64,000 nucleotides of DNA, taken from assembly GCA_973895155.1 (NCBI GenBank), contig OZ316893.1:24676001-24740000 (forward strand), read 5' to 3'. The notes below the pieces were generated by a model. The model saw only the letters and a list, made by a program, of their open reading frames with translations, was not told the DNA's origin and ran no database searches. Both the position numbers and the translations under genes were made by a program. This DNA comes from Marsupella aquatica (lineage: Eukaryota > Marchantiophyta). Below are positions 23,225 to 34,285 of this stretch, piece after piece. The number at the start of each line of letters is the position of its first letter. Position 1 is the first letter of the stretch.

Positions 23225-23703
23225 TTAATGTTGAGTGTTCTCACCAAATCCTGGATCTCGTTCCCATGTCTTGGTGGACATGAAACAATTGAGATACCTA
23301 GCACTCTCACTCACATCAAGTTTAGAGTGTTTAGGCCTCCACCATTCCACGGGGAACATTGGAGCATATTGTTGAGTCAAAGGAGGGTCTCTTGAAGATG
23401 CAATTGGGACTTCATGCTTAGGGTCCACCTGACCCAAAGCTCTCACCAACCAGAAATGACCTCCACCATTTTTCTTCTCCCAATCATCCTCGGGTCGAAG
23501 AAACACAAAGTTTCCTTCACAAATATCCTGGAGGGGAATCCACCGTCCTTGTTCTCTCTCAGCTCGAGATCCAACAAATGGTGCTGCTTGATCTTCAATC
23601 TCTTCCAAGACTTCATTTTGAAGAGCTGTCATCTCTGCATTCTCCTCATCTTCACTTAGAGGACCACTCTGTTCGCATGCCGATTGGTTGACCTTGTAAC
23701 CAG
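23225..23703 (-). pseudogene. C-terminal part of the E2 transposase, separated by CACTA-2
   Basis: When CACTA-2 and one CAG are removed, the minus-strand frame runs from 37361 directly into 23703 without a stop and ends at 23225. It contains GGHFWLVRALGQ and PVEWWRPK. These match in position and character the KLFWMAKV ... ITWYTT region at the C-terminus of the E1 transposase. This part therefore belongs to the gene at 37361-40405. Confidence 0.85.
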
Positions 23704-23959
23704 CACTAGTAGAAACCGGGGGTATTTAGACCCCATTAAACGACTATTCAGTACCGTATAGGACTTGGAAACGACTGGGAAGGACTCCAGTCCTTTTTAG
23801 GACTGCGAGTCGTATGTTTTGTTACTATAATTAACTGAGTCCTTTATAGAACTGGTTTGTAAGTCGTTTAATAGACTGGATTTTCAGTCTATTGTAGTCT
23901 TTGTGTGGGTAGCTTTGGTGAGTCGTTTTCAGTCTTTTATACACTAGTAGAAAACATTG

Positions 23960-26900
23960 TCTTTAAATCCAAAATGTTTTCACATGATTGATATTCAAAA
24001 TGAAATCCACAATGCGTCCACAACAAGACCCACAACAAGATTAAAAATGTAAGCATGTTACATCACAATGATTGGAAACCACTAAACAATAACAAAAACA
24101 TCATATATATGACATTCACAATAAAGAACTCAAAGAACTCCTAGATCTTATATTGAAAGGATCCAGACATTTTTATTGTTAACAATTGTACATTTTAGAA
24201 ACTGTCAATAGATCTACTATGTGGGCAATCATGACCGTCTAATCCTATCCCCCAAACTAGCTTATGCTCCTTGAACTTTGTCAAACTTGCTCAAGGAGTG
24301 ATTTCATTGCTCACCAGAAATTGATCATGGCAAGACATGTACAATTGATGCAACAACAGTCCTGTAATCACACACAAGAGTTGTGAGACATCATGTAATC
24401 TCTATTATGTGAAATAATTGTTAGGCAGTCTGGTTCCAATTGGTTAGACAAAATGAAAATTCACCTGGGCAGAGGCTCTGTTGGGACATTGTTCACCTGG
24501 GCAGAGGAATATGATGAGCTCAATCTAACAGTTAAAGGTACAGTTGGAGCATACCAGTTGCACTATCATCTCAAGGATTACTTACTCCTGCATGAAGAAT
24601 TACTTTAATCTTTCAGAAATTAATCCCAACTTTGCCATGCCAACTTGAGAATCAAAACTACTGCACCACACAAAAACTTCACTACATTTGTACTTTAATC
24701 TGTACAAGTGATATGCAGTAAGTAGCTTATTGCAAGAAACACACAAAGGTAGAATAGAAAAAAATAATCACCTTAGCATGTGAAGTCCTCAAAACCCATA
24801 GGATGGCCATAGCACTACTGTACACAACAGAGAACAAACTACAGTTATTTTAGAAGAGATTAGGCACAAATGCTCTTGTTTCACCCTCCAAGAAATAACC
24901 TTTTCAAACCAAATTGTCCTGCACCACACAAAAACTTCACTATATTTATACTTTAAGTTTTACAAGTGATATGCAGTAAGTAGCTTATTGCAAGACACAC
25001 ACAAAGGTAATAGAAAAAAAAATGATCACCTTATAATGTGAAGTCCTCAAAACCCATAGGATGGCCATAGCATTACTGTACACAACAGAGAACAAACTAG
25101 AGTTATGTTAAAAGAGATTAACATGCTATGCTTGTGATCACAGCGCCTCTCAGATCCCCCCTCCTTATGCTGCATCAACTTTGTGGCCCAGAGGTGGCCT
25201 AGAAGTATCAATAGGTTGTCCTATTCATGCTCTCTCGTTTTCTATTATGCAATCACCAAGGCCACAAGAGATGAGAAACTTCTTGGACCAAACTTTGATT
25301 CATTAAAAACGAGAACTCCCCAAATTAGAATTAAGGATGCTTCTAAGCTTTGAGGCGCCCAGATCCCTCCCCAACCTTATGCTGCATCCACTTCGTGCCC
25401 GCCCAGAAGTGTACATTGCCGAGAACACTTGAAACGCTGCATTGGAGATATACACATGTTCAGATTTCTCAGGCAGCAGTCTACAAAACAAAGAGGGACA
25501 GAGGGAAAACGTGATAGCAAAAAAAACAAGGGAGAGAGAAAAAGATTGCCACCTGCCAAATACCAGGTCATTTTCTACTTCAGAAAATTCCATGCAAAAA
25601 TCTCTCTACAGATCTCTTAGATGTGGTACAATCCTTACACAACTCTTGAAATGAGTGCAGGACCTGAGTGTCAATGGAAGCGTAGCAAGCCAGAGGCAAT
25701 TCTGCAATTCTTTAAATCCAAAATGTTTTTTGCAGAAATTCGTTTTCAAAACCTCTCTAGGCTGACATACCTGTAAAGCAACATAATTTTGAGTTAATGA
25801 CATTGTCAATCCGCTACAAAAGAGAGAGTACTATGATGCATTAGGATGATCTCTTCAATCTGCTTCTAAAGACTCCAAGATCGCAAATTTTACTTAAGAT
25901 TTGAAATAGTTACACTAAATTGAATTTCTTAGATTTTTGCAGAACTTTTCTTGACAGCTATTTTCGATTTGACATTGTTGAGTCAAATCCTCGTGAAATT
26001 CTGTGTGGAATACATCGTTGGAAAGATCTTCAAGAGACTATTCTAATGAGCCCATGATTATCAACATTCATCAAGAATTGAGTGAGTAATTTGAAAAGTA
26101 GATTTTGCAGTTCATTGTACGTATGGACAGTGAAGCTTGAAAACATCCACGTACTGTACTGAGGAGAAACTTCAAGAGTTAAATGGTTGTGGCATGGTGC
26201 ATCAGAAAGATATGTTAAATCCGCTTCTAACCACTCCAAGATCGTAGATTATACTTAAGATTTGAAAAAGTTACACTAAATTGAATTTCTCAGATTTTCG
26301 CAGAACTTTTTTTGACAGCAATTTTCAATTTGACATTCCCGAGTCAAATCCTAATGAAATTCTGTGTGGAATACATCATTGGAAAGATCTTCAAGAGACG
26401 ATTCTAACTAGCCAATGATTGTCAACATTCATCAAGAATCGAGTGAGTAATTTAAAAAATGGATTTTGCAGTTCATTGTGTGGACATTGGAACTTGAAAA
26501 AATCCACGTACCGTATTGAGAAGAAACTTGAACACTAGAACGACTTTGGCACCAGCAGGTTGATCCACGTTGGGCGCATGAGCAAGAGTATCAACATAGC
26601 TAGATCGATTTCCAACAAAACAGTCTACCAACACCAAGATTTGTGGTTCAAACAAATAGAAAAAGTCTATCCAAAGCTTTTGTATTCTCCCACAAACATA
26701 TGGAACAATGCAGAAAATAGGGAACACTGATTCTGTGTCGTAGTGCAATTCAGCGAGACCTTGCTCTGACTACAAAGGTGCGCATTGTTCGAATGAGCTG
26801 CTGCCTTATCCTTGAGTCCCCGATCCACTTCCTTCTCAAATATTCCACCACTGCCACTAGATACCATGAAAGCTAAGCGTAAGAAATATTAGGCAGTTTT

Positions 26901-26983
26901 GCTAGCGCAAGTGCTGAGCTCATGAGCAGGGCAGATTTCAGGGAGATTGAAACAAGCTCTTGCATTTTCAAATTGGGTAGCGG
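23960..26983. repeat. CACTA-2 left arm, non-coding, with two tandem duplications
   Basis: A segment containing CACCACACAAAAACTTCAC is duplicated with a period of about 255 bp (about 24660-25110). A second segment starting GCTTCTAAAGACTCCAAG is duplicated with a period of about 360 bp (25860-26480). Short ORFs are not conserved between the duplicate copies, so I call no gene. Confidence 0.7.
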
Positions 26984-27409
26984 TGTCGTGATTTTCTCTT
27001 AAGTTATAAAAAATTGTTTGTTTTAATATGTTATAGATTATATAAGTAATTTAGTAGTTAGATTATTAAATTTAAACTTTATTAGACTTCTTTAGCTATA
27101 TTAACGGACTATAGAAGTTCCACCAATGCATATGAGTAGTTCCACCAACTACAATAATATTCACCAACGCATAGTGATTCTACCAACGCACAGTAGGTCC
27201 ACCAGCGCATAGTAGTTCTACCAACGCACAGTAGGTCCACCAATGCATAGTAGGTCCACCAACGCATAATAGTTCCACCAACGCATGGTAGTTCCACCTA
27301 CTAAAAGTAGTTTCACCAACTATGAATAGTACTAGCAAACTCTTAGGTATTAGATGTTTGACACTTGGCCTTCATCCAAGTGCTTGGGCTTGATCCATGC
27401 CCTCTTGGT

Positions 27410-27450
27410 GTGCACTATAAATAAAGTAGTGAGGGGCACTCTCCCCTCAT
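27410..27450 (+). promoter_or_regulatory. Gypsy-2 LTR core promoter (TATA box)
   Basis: GCACTATAAATAAAG is present at the same place in all gypsy-2-family LTRs and, on the minus strand, in the diverged lone LTR near 49680-49671. In each it is followed by AGGGGC-CTCTCCCC-type sequence. It sets the probable RNA start about 25-30 bp downstream, so the LTR ORFs are in the transcribed part. Confidence 0.7.
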
Positions 27451-27642
27451 TCTGCAGTGTTTATCATTCAAGGTTGGGAAACTCTTTTGTGCCTTGAACA
27501 TAGTAGTGGGGCGTCCTTTGGCCCGGATAGCAAAGGAATGAGTGGTAGACTTATAGATGGGACCTTAGGGAATAAGGTTTCTTTGGAAATATAGGGGTGG
27601 GGCGTCCTTTGGCCCGGATAGCAAAGGAATAGGAGAGCCATC

Positions 27643-27858
27643 ATGAATCCAGGAGAGAGAGTTATCCCTGATCTTCCCCTTCGTAATTCGTTTTCGATTA
27701 GAGTCCATCTTTTAGACAAACCATCTATGAGGCAACATCTAACCTATCATTTTGGAGCTCAATTTGCAACTGCTGTTATGGTTTCTAACGAGCCAATAAT
27801 ATACCCAGTGGTGTCATACCGAGAGGAGTGGGAGTGCATCATCTTTGTCCTTTATTGA
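27643..27858 (+). CDS. LTR ORF1, conserved 71-residue protein
   Basis: The ATG at 27643 opens a 71-residue frame (MNPGERVIPDLPL...), ending in IFVLY and TGA. The 3' LTR has the same ORF at 34945-35160. The lone diverged LTR encodes a related protein at 49340-49107, with about 60% identity over the last 62 residues and shared MRQH, HFG, FATAV and LY blocks. Many codon differences between the two are synonymous, which points to selection on the protein. No known domain is recognised. It could be a small accessory protein or an upstream ORF controlling translation of gag. Confidence 0.65.
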   Translation: MNPGERVIPDLPLRNSFSIRVHLLDKPSMRQHLTYHFGAQFATAVMVSNEPIIYPVVSYREEWECIIFVLY

Positions 27859-27862
27859 AGTC

Positions 27863-28069
27863 ATGGATCTGACTAGGAGTCCGGATGATATTCTTGTTTC
27901 ATTTTCTCTTGGAGATATTAGGATCATATGTCGTAAGAAAACTAATTTTCGTGATGTGTTGGTCCGCAAGTATGGTGAAGTAGGGTTTAACAGTATTTTA
28001 GTTTCACCTGAACCTTTCTTAATACCCACTACCCTTGTTACTAGAATTATCATTTTGATTTTAGTGTAG
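27863..28069 (+). CDS. LTR ORF2, conserved 68-residue protein
   Basis: Its ATG lies 4 bp after the ORF1 stop (27863). The protein starts MDLNRSPDD and contains PVSFSLGDIR, VRKYGE, EPFL and a hydrophobic C-terminus. The lone LTR has the counterpart at 49105-48896, again starting MDLN with PVSFSLGDIR and ending in an IVIMIL stretch. The spacing between the ORF1 stop and the ORF2 ATG is 4 bp here and 1 bp there, so the relative frame is kept. This suggests coupled translation or a frameshifted fusion. Function unknown. Confidence 0.65.
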   Translation: MDLTRSPDDILVSFSLGDIRIICRKKTNFRDVLVRKYGEVGFNSILVSPEPFLIPTTLVTRIIILILV

Positions 28070-28141
28070 AACTTATGAGCATGCAAGGTTAACTTCAAAA
28101 GAGCCAACATGCTCTTTCCAGAAAACACGGTCACCCGGACA

Positions 28142-28165
28142 TAAGTGGCGACCATACTGGGGAAC
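28142..28165 (+). promoter_or_regulatory. Gypsy-2 primer-binding region
   Basis: TGGCGACCATACTGGGG begins a few bases after the 5' LTR. PBSs of plant Ty3 elements commonly start TGG and are complementary to a tRNA 3' end. The tRNA species was not worked out. The same site follows the truncated copy at about 1079. Confidence 0.6.
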
Positions 28166-28287
28166 CGCTGGATTTGGAAGTTAGCTTGTGCATGTTTGAG
28201 TTCTAATGAATGAAGAGAGATATGGTTTTGGAACTTTGAGTTCTTAACTTGTTTATATTATTAAGTCAAGAGGGAAGAATTGCAATC

Positions 28288-30851
28288 ATGGGAACTGAGA
28301 TGAATCCAACTGACATGGAGAGGTTGTCATCCTTGATTGCTGCTTACTTACATGGAATGAAGGAGAAGGAGATGGAGGAGAACAAGAAGAAGAAGTTGCT
28401 TGGTAGGACCATGAAGTACCTACACTCGGTTCTTACCAAGCAAGGAGAATTTGATGGGCAAAATGTAACCAAGTATCTCAAGGGGTACTGGACGGAGGCT
28501 ACAATTCATAAGATTGATGCAGAAGTTGCAGTCAAGGAGTTTGTATCTTTAGTAGAACCTGAACTCAAGGGAATTGTTACTACCTTGATAGATGGAGCTA
28601 CTGGGGAGAAGCATGGAAGGTCTTTGAGTTGAAGATGAAAGAAGAATTTCAGCTTGAAGATCCAGATCGGGTTACTCAAGCATCTTTCCTTGATTGGGTG
28701 GCCGATAGAAGCAAGAAGTTGGGACCTCGAGAACTGATAAGGGAGTTTACGAAGAAGTTCAATCAGCTTCCTAAGATTGGTTCTGAAGTTATCAAGGTAC
28801 AGAAGGCTACTTTACTTATCCGAGCTGCTGATGAGAAGCTTCAAGACGAGTTGGAGCTTGCTCTGGAATTGATGAACCCAAGTCGTGGAGCCAGTCCACC
28901 AACTTGGGAGGAGATTGAGATTGCTGTGCTTAGGGTCAGCCAAAAGCATAGAAGAAAAAAGCTGAGTCATGAAGGTGCTCTACATGCGGTTGCACCTGTG
29001 ACTTCTATGAGGAGAATGGAGAAAATAGAGTCAACAACTGGTAGGGGTGAGAAAAGCATGGACAAAATGGATGAGTTGTCTGAACTCATGAAAAATCTTA
29101 CCATTCTTGCCACCCAAGCCTTCGAGCAGATGGGAGGAGGTGCATCAAGACCAGCGTCAAGAGGTGGTCCAGGAGCCGGGAGTTCCATTGGCGGAGCAAG
29201 GAGTTGGAATTATATTTGGTGTGATAGCAAGGAGCACTCAAGGCGTGAATGTGGGGAGCTTTCTGTTGCTCTGAGAGAGAGAATAGTCAAGTTCATTGAT
29301 CATGATGGCATAAGAAAACTTGCTTATCATGATTCAGGAGAGCTTATTCCAGTAAACACAAACAAGGGCGGTATAAAGGTGTTGGTGGAGAGAAGAATGA
29401 CTGAACATCATACTTCAGCCATTGCAGCAGCTTTTGGAGATCAGGATGAGCATGAAGCAGATGTTTACACCCTCTTTGGGAGTTCTTTGTCAACAGAGAC
29501 AGACAAGAAGAGACTAGCAAAGTTTGTAAGGAGGAAGTCAGGTTGGAGTGATCCAATGTTGATCTCTTCTTTCACTGCAGAAGTGGGATCTCTATGGGAT
29601 TCTATGGTAGAGGAGAAACGAAAGTCGTCGGAACCTTTGGAAGAACATGCCAAAGGAAAACAAAAGGTTGAGCCTGGACCCTCTATTTTGCAGCCATCAT
29701 CAAGAGTCCCAACAAGGAAGAGTGTTCGATTTGAAGATAGAGGAAGTACAACAAAGGAGCCTACTTCGACTCCTTCATCCTCAAAGGAGATGGAAGTGGT
29801 AAAAAAAGAGAAGGTGGAAAAGAAAGGACCTGATTGGGTCCTTGGAAGAGATGTTGAGCAACACATTGCGTATGATCAAGTTGCTGAGAAGTTTTGGAAA
29901 GCGGAGGTGAGCGGAGTCACCAATGAGGAGTTTTTTGCTTGCATGAACTCCAAGGCTCAAGATGCATCACTTGCAAAGGTGAAACAAAAACGATTTTACA
30001 AGGAAGGACCTCATGCCTTGGGAATGGAGGTTTTTTCTGATGTTGATGAAGATGGAGAAGGTTCAATTGTTTCTCAAGCCAGTGTGGAGTGTGAAGTGTA
30101 TCAAGTGAATGCGGAGAAGATCCCTAGACCACAGATGCTAGGGTCTTCGACAAAGGAAGTTCCTGAACCAAAGATGTCAGGAGTTGAGGTATTGGAGATG
30201 TGGAAACCATTGGCGAAAGCAACAACAGGATTTGCAGTGACCCAGGATATGGCAAAAATTAGTCGTGAAGAGGTGCTCAAGGCCTCACAAAGTGTGTGGG
30301 TCATGTGTGCTTCAGCTATGAAGAATTCTGATTTAGGAGACGACAAGGAGTCCATCTTGGAGCCGTTTTGGGCAAGAACTTGCTCAGTTGTGGAGGTAGA
30401 GCTTGTAGGAATGGAGGGCAAAGCTCGAGCATTGATTGACACAGGATCTGAGGTGAATCTAATGTCAAGAAGCATCTATGATCTTGGGCAATGGATGATT
30501 GATTGTGATACTCAATGGTCTGTCAACTCAATCAATCGTTCAAAGAATATACTTTGGGGAGGATGCCCTGGAGTATCAGTGAAGGTTGGCCATGTGATAG
30601 AACCAACTAACATCTTTGTGCATGATAGCTTGCCCTATGATCTCATTCTAGGGCAGCCTTACATTACTCAAGCTCGAATGGAGTACAAGGTCCTACCAGA
30701 TGGCACTCATATGGCAAAGGTAAGGAGTCAGGATGAATTGCGGGTTATCCAATTTCCTGTAGTGAAACCTGGACATTGGAGGAATCGGAAGGAGTTGAGA
30801 GGACCTGAACCCAAGGAGGGAAATGAGGATTTCCGGAAGGCGTCTTGTTAA
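28288..30851 (+). pseudogene. gag-pr: Gypsy-2 Gag and aspartic protease
   Basis: The ATG at 28288 (MGTEMNPTDM) starts Gag. Its retrotrans-gag-like region continues in another frame from about 28590 (LGPRELIREF and KKFNQLP), so one frameshift has occurred there. Near 29215 a degenerate zinc knuckle (WCDSKEHSRREC) lacks the first Cys. A charged linker follows, and the protease active site LIDTGSEVNLM lies at about 30431. The frame stops at 30851 and overlaps the RT frame by a few bases. Gag forms the particle and the protease matures it. Confidence 0.85.
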
Positions 30852-32287
30852 GCAATGCGGGAAGGCGGGAAGCCATCGCCAATGACCCGCTGGTGACTTG
30901 GAATGTGAATAGTTTGTTGGCAAGCTCATTTGAAGGTGAAAGCTTGCATTGTCAAATTTCTTATGTGAAAGTGTGTGAAGCTACTAAAAAATTCAAAAAA
31001 AAAATTGTAAGGATTGAGGATACTATGCAAATACATGGATTGCTAGAGGAAAGCGAAGAGATTGAAGGCCTTCTAGATGAAGAAGGAGTAAAAGTATCTT
31101 TGAAAGAAATAATTGAAGGTCTTTCAGAGGGGAAAGCTCATATGGAAATCAATCATGAGCTGTATGGCGAGTTGTCTCAATTTGTTGAGGTCAACACCAA
31201 GTACAAAATAGTGGAGAAGAAAGTGAGACCAACAGCAATTCCTTTACCTTTGGATGCTAGGGAGATTTTGGAGAAGGCAGGTAAATAGACCAGTCTTAGA
31301 GATCGGACTAAGATTGGCCACAAATTCACGAAGGAGACCCTTAATCAACTAAGGATTGGTGATGATGGGTTGCTGACAAAAGAAGAGAGAGAAGAGTTTC
31401 AGCAAATGATTGGTGAGCATGGTAAGGCTTTTGCCTTTTGTCCTGAAGAGATGGGATGTGTGGATCCTAGTGTTGTTACTCCTATGGTAATTTTCACTGT
31501 CCCGCATGTTTCTTGGGACTTGAAACTCATTCCAGTGCCCAAGGCTTTGTTACCTAAACTTATTGATCTATTAAAGGAGAAGCTTTCCACTAGGATTTTG
31601 GAAAGAACAGATGCACCTTATTCTAATCGTTGGTTTACCATTCGTAAGAAAAATGGTAAACTTAGATTTATTCAGGACATGCAACCACCTAACAAGGTTA
31701 CTATTCGCAATACTGGAATAGGACCTATAGTAGATGAGTTTGCGGAAGAATTTGCTGGTAGAGCCATCTATTCATGTGGTGATCTCTATTCAGGCTATGA
31801 TCAGTTTCAGTTGGCTCAGAGTAGTAGAGATATCACCACTATGAGGACACCTTTGGGGCTACTTTGCATGTGTACCTTGCCTCAAGGGGCAACCAACTCG
31901 GTGGCTCACATGCAAAATGCCATGAATAAGGTATTACACTGTTTCATTCCAGAGAAGACACAACCATTCCTTGATGATATGCCAATCAAGGGATGCTTGG
32001 AGACAAAGAAAGATGAGACTATACGTGAAGATGGTTTGCGACAATTTGTATGGGAGCACATTCAAGATGTGAAAGCAATCTTGAAGAGGTTAATTGAGGT
32101 TGGGCTCACTCTTTCTGGTGAGAAATCTTCATTTGGGCTTCGTGAAGTCCTAATTGTAGGACAAATTTGTGGAGTTGATGGGAGAAAGCCAAATGGAGGA
32201 AAAGTAGATGCAATCAATCAGATGAAAGATTGTAGGACAACTTTGGAGGTGCGAAGGTTCCTTGGCCGGCGCTTGTTTGTTCTATAG
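30845..32287 (+). pseudogene. rt: Gypsy-2 reverse transcriptase
   Basis: This open frame is interrupted by one TAG (31286-31288), with RT motifs downstream: NRWFTIRKKNGKLRFIQD, CGDLYSGYDQFQL, LPQGATNS and the catalytic FLDDM (about 31969). Phe-Leu-Asp-Asp replaces the usual Tyr-x-Asp-Asp, as I recall from a Ty3 branch also seen in fungi. The frame is shifted near 32270 at the boundary with RNase H. Confidence 0.88.
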
Positions 32288-32771
32288 GATCTGGATTCCT
32301 CACTTTGCACATATTGCTGATCCTTTGTACGGATTATTGAGGAAGAATGTGCACTTTGTTTGGACAGAGGCACATAAGGAGGCTATGCAAAGGTTAAAGG
32401 AGGCCTTACTTAGCCCCCTTGTTTTACATCCCTTATGCTATGATGGAAGACCCATCATTGTCATTGTAGATTCAAGTCTTGATGCTGCTGGATGGGCGGT
32501 AGGACAGGATGATGAGGAGGGGAGAAGATTTGCAGCAAGGTTTGGAGCTAAGATCTTTTCAGCAAGGCAAAGGCATTACCCTCAAATCAAGCGAGAGTTG
32601 TGGGGAGCAAGGATAGCCTTGTGTCAAGAAAAAGTCTACTTGATTGGAGCACAAGTCATTCTTGAGACTGATTGTTTACCACTTTTAGGGATGATTGCTA
32701 ACTGTGATACTCCAGACATTGCTATGCTACGTTGGATAGCTTTTATTAGGATGATCAACCCCAAGCTTTGA
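32262..32771 (+). pseudogene. rnh: Gypsy-2 RNase H
   Basis: It starts with the RT-RNase H connector (HFAHIADPLYGLLRKN), then RNase H motifs: VDSSLDAAGWAV with catalytic Asp, a Glu in QIKRELWGA, and Asp in ETDCLPLLG. A TGA at 32769 interrupts NPKL-HIVGKDNP, where relatives have Arg. The same frame continues into the integrase. Confidence 0.85.
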
Positions 32772-32774
32772 CAC

Positions 32775-34232
32775 ATTGTTGGAAAAGATAATCCAGTAGC
32801 AGGTATGCTTTCAAGAGCCCGCTATGATCAGAATGAAGTGGAGGCAGTTCAAGTGATGAATGGAGAGTTTGAGGTCTTAACATTTCGAGAGGAGCTCTAT
32901 TCTGGAGAGTTGCTCTTGATTGGAAGGTACCTTAGTACTCTTCACAGGCCTGTTGAAATGATAGAAGAGAAGTTTCAACAATTACGGAAGAAGGCTTACA
33001 AGTTCATGCTCAAGGATGGTGTTTTATGGAGAAGGTCTTTGAAGAAAGGACATGTTCCTTGTAGAGTTCTTGATACAGATGAAGAGAAGAAGAGAGTCTT
33101 ATGGGATTCTCATGATGCTGTTGAAGCAGGACATCGAGGAGTTAGAGCTACCTATGAGCGGGTTCAAAGGTGGTACTGGTGGTCAGGCATGTATGTGGAT
33201 GTAAAATCCTATGTTGGATCTTGTGAGAGTTGTCAGTATTACTCTAAAGTTCGGTTTAGAGATGGACTTAATCCCACTAGTCCTTTTTCTTTACATTTTC
33301 AGTGGGCAGTAGATGTGGTGTACATGCCATGGGGAATTAGGGGGGCAAAGTACCTTGTCCTTGCAAGAGAAGATTTATCTTCTTATGTTGAAGGAAGGGC
33401 TTTAACCTCTAACACTACAAAAGCAGTATGCAGGTTCATACTTGAAGACGTTATAGCACGTCATGGTTGTTTTGTGCAAATGAGAGCAGATAGAGGAGAG
33501 TTGAATTCTGAAGAGGCTACAGAATTTTTTGACCGGTTCAACATCAAGCTCAAACTCACTACTGCCTACAACCCAGAAGGAAATGGAAAGATTGAGCGAG
33601 GGCACCCATCGATAGTGAATGCCTTGGTGAAATCTTGCCGAGGAAAACCATCGCTTTGGCCCAATCTTCTACCATTTGCTCTTTTGGCAGATCGAATGAC
33701 ATGCACTACCACAACAGGAATTACGCCTGCCGAATTAGTCTCTGGACATTTGCCTTTGATGCCGATTGAGGAAAATGTTCAAAGTTGGAGGATGATTGAA
33801 TGGCAAGATAGAATCTCCCAAGAAAAGTTGCTGGAGCGAAGGATTGAGCACTTTAGCCAGACCAAGGAGAAGATTGAGGAGGTGTTACTAAGGCTAAAGG
33901 AGGCTCGTGAGAAGAATAAGGAACGATTTGACAAGACCCATCGTTTGAGACCAATTCCCATCCAGAATGGAGATTGGGTCTTGATCTATGAGGGAGGGTT
34001 GGAACAGCAACATTCTACTCTGAAGAAGTTTGCACGTCGTTGGAGAGGACCATTTGTGGTGGAGGAGGTTCATCCTAATGCAACATATGTGGTAAGAGAA
34101 CTTGATGGAGCAATTCATCGTAATCCCTATGCAGGGAAGCGAGTGAAATTGTTTAAACGAGGAACTCGATTTGTGATAGAGGAAGAGTTTGAACCCGACG
34201 ACTATGAGGCTTTAGATGAAGAAGACATGTAG
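32775..34232 (+). CDS. int: Gypsy-2 integrase
   Basis: It has an HHCC zinc-binding domain (HDAVEAGH...CESCQYY, about 33115-33240), then the catalytic core with Asp in WAVDVVYMPWG (about 33305), Asp in ADRGELNSEE (about 33488) and Glu in NPEGNGKIERGH (about 33575). A C-terminal GPY/F-type module (ARRWRGPFVVEE, about 34035) follows. No chromodomain is present after it. This section is open from 32772 to the stop at 34232, just before the 3' LTR, and could still be functional if translated. Confidence 0.9.
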   Translation: MVGKDNPVAGMLSRARYDQNEVEAVQVMNGEFEVLTFREELYSGELLLIGRYLSTLHRPVEMIEEKFQQLRKKAYKFMLKDGVLWRRSLKKGHVPCRVLDTDEEKKRVLWDSHDAVEAGHRGVRATYERVQRWYWWSGMYVDVKSYVGSCESCQYYSKVRFRDGLNPTSPFSLHFQWAVDVVYMPWGIRGAKYLVLAREDLSSYVEGRALTSNTTKAVCRFILEDVIARHGCFVQMRADRGELNSEEATEFFDRFNIKLKLTTAYNPEGNGKIERGHPSIVNALVKSCRGKPSLWPNLLPFALLADRMTCTTTTGITPAELVSGHLPLMPIEENVQSWRMIEWQDRISQEKLLERRIEHFSQTKEKIEEVLLRLKEAREKNKERFDKTHRLRPIPIQNGDWVLIYEGGLEQQHSTLKKFARRWRGPFVVEEVHPNATYVVRELDGAIHRNPYAGKRVKLFKRGTRFVIEEEFEPDDYEALDEEDM

Positions 34233-34285
34233 CGATTCTAGGTGTGGTGCATACCGGAAGATGCACAGGTTTGGTAGGGGTGATG

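Larger units (their letters stand above)
26984..28141 (+). repeat. Gypsy-2 5' LTR
   Basis: U3 contains an array of ~20-bp CCACCAACGCATAGTAG units (27115-27300). A TATA-type box lies near 27416, followed by a likely start of R near 27445. Two adjacent ORFs lie downstream of it. The LTR is followed by TAAGTGGCGACCATACTGGG, in which TGGCGACC is the likely primer-binding site. Confidence 0.95.

Noticed and set aside
28249-28640. Programmed gag frameshift in gypsy-2
   Set aside because: The shift near 28590 lies within the conserved Gag domain, with no slippery site at a domain boundary, so a decay mutation is more likely.
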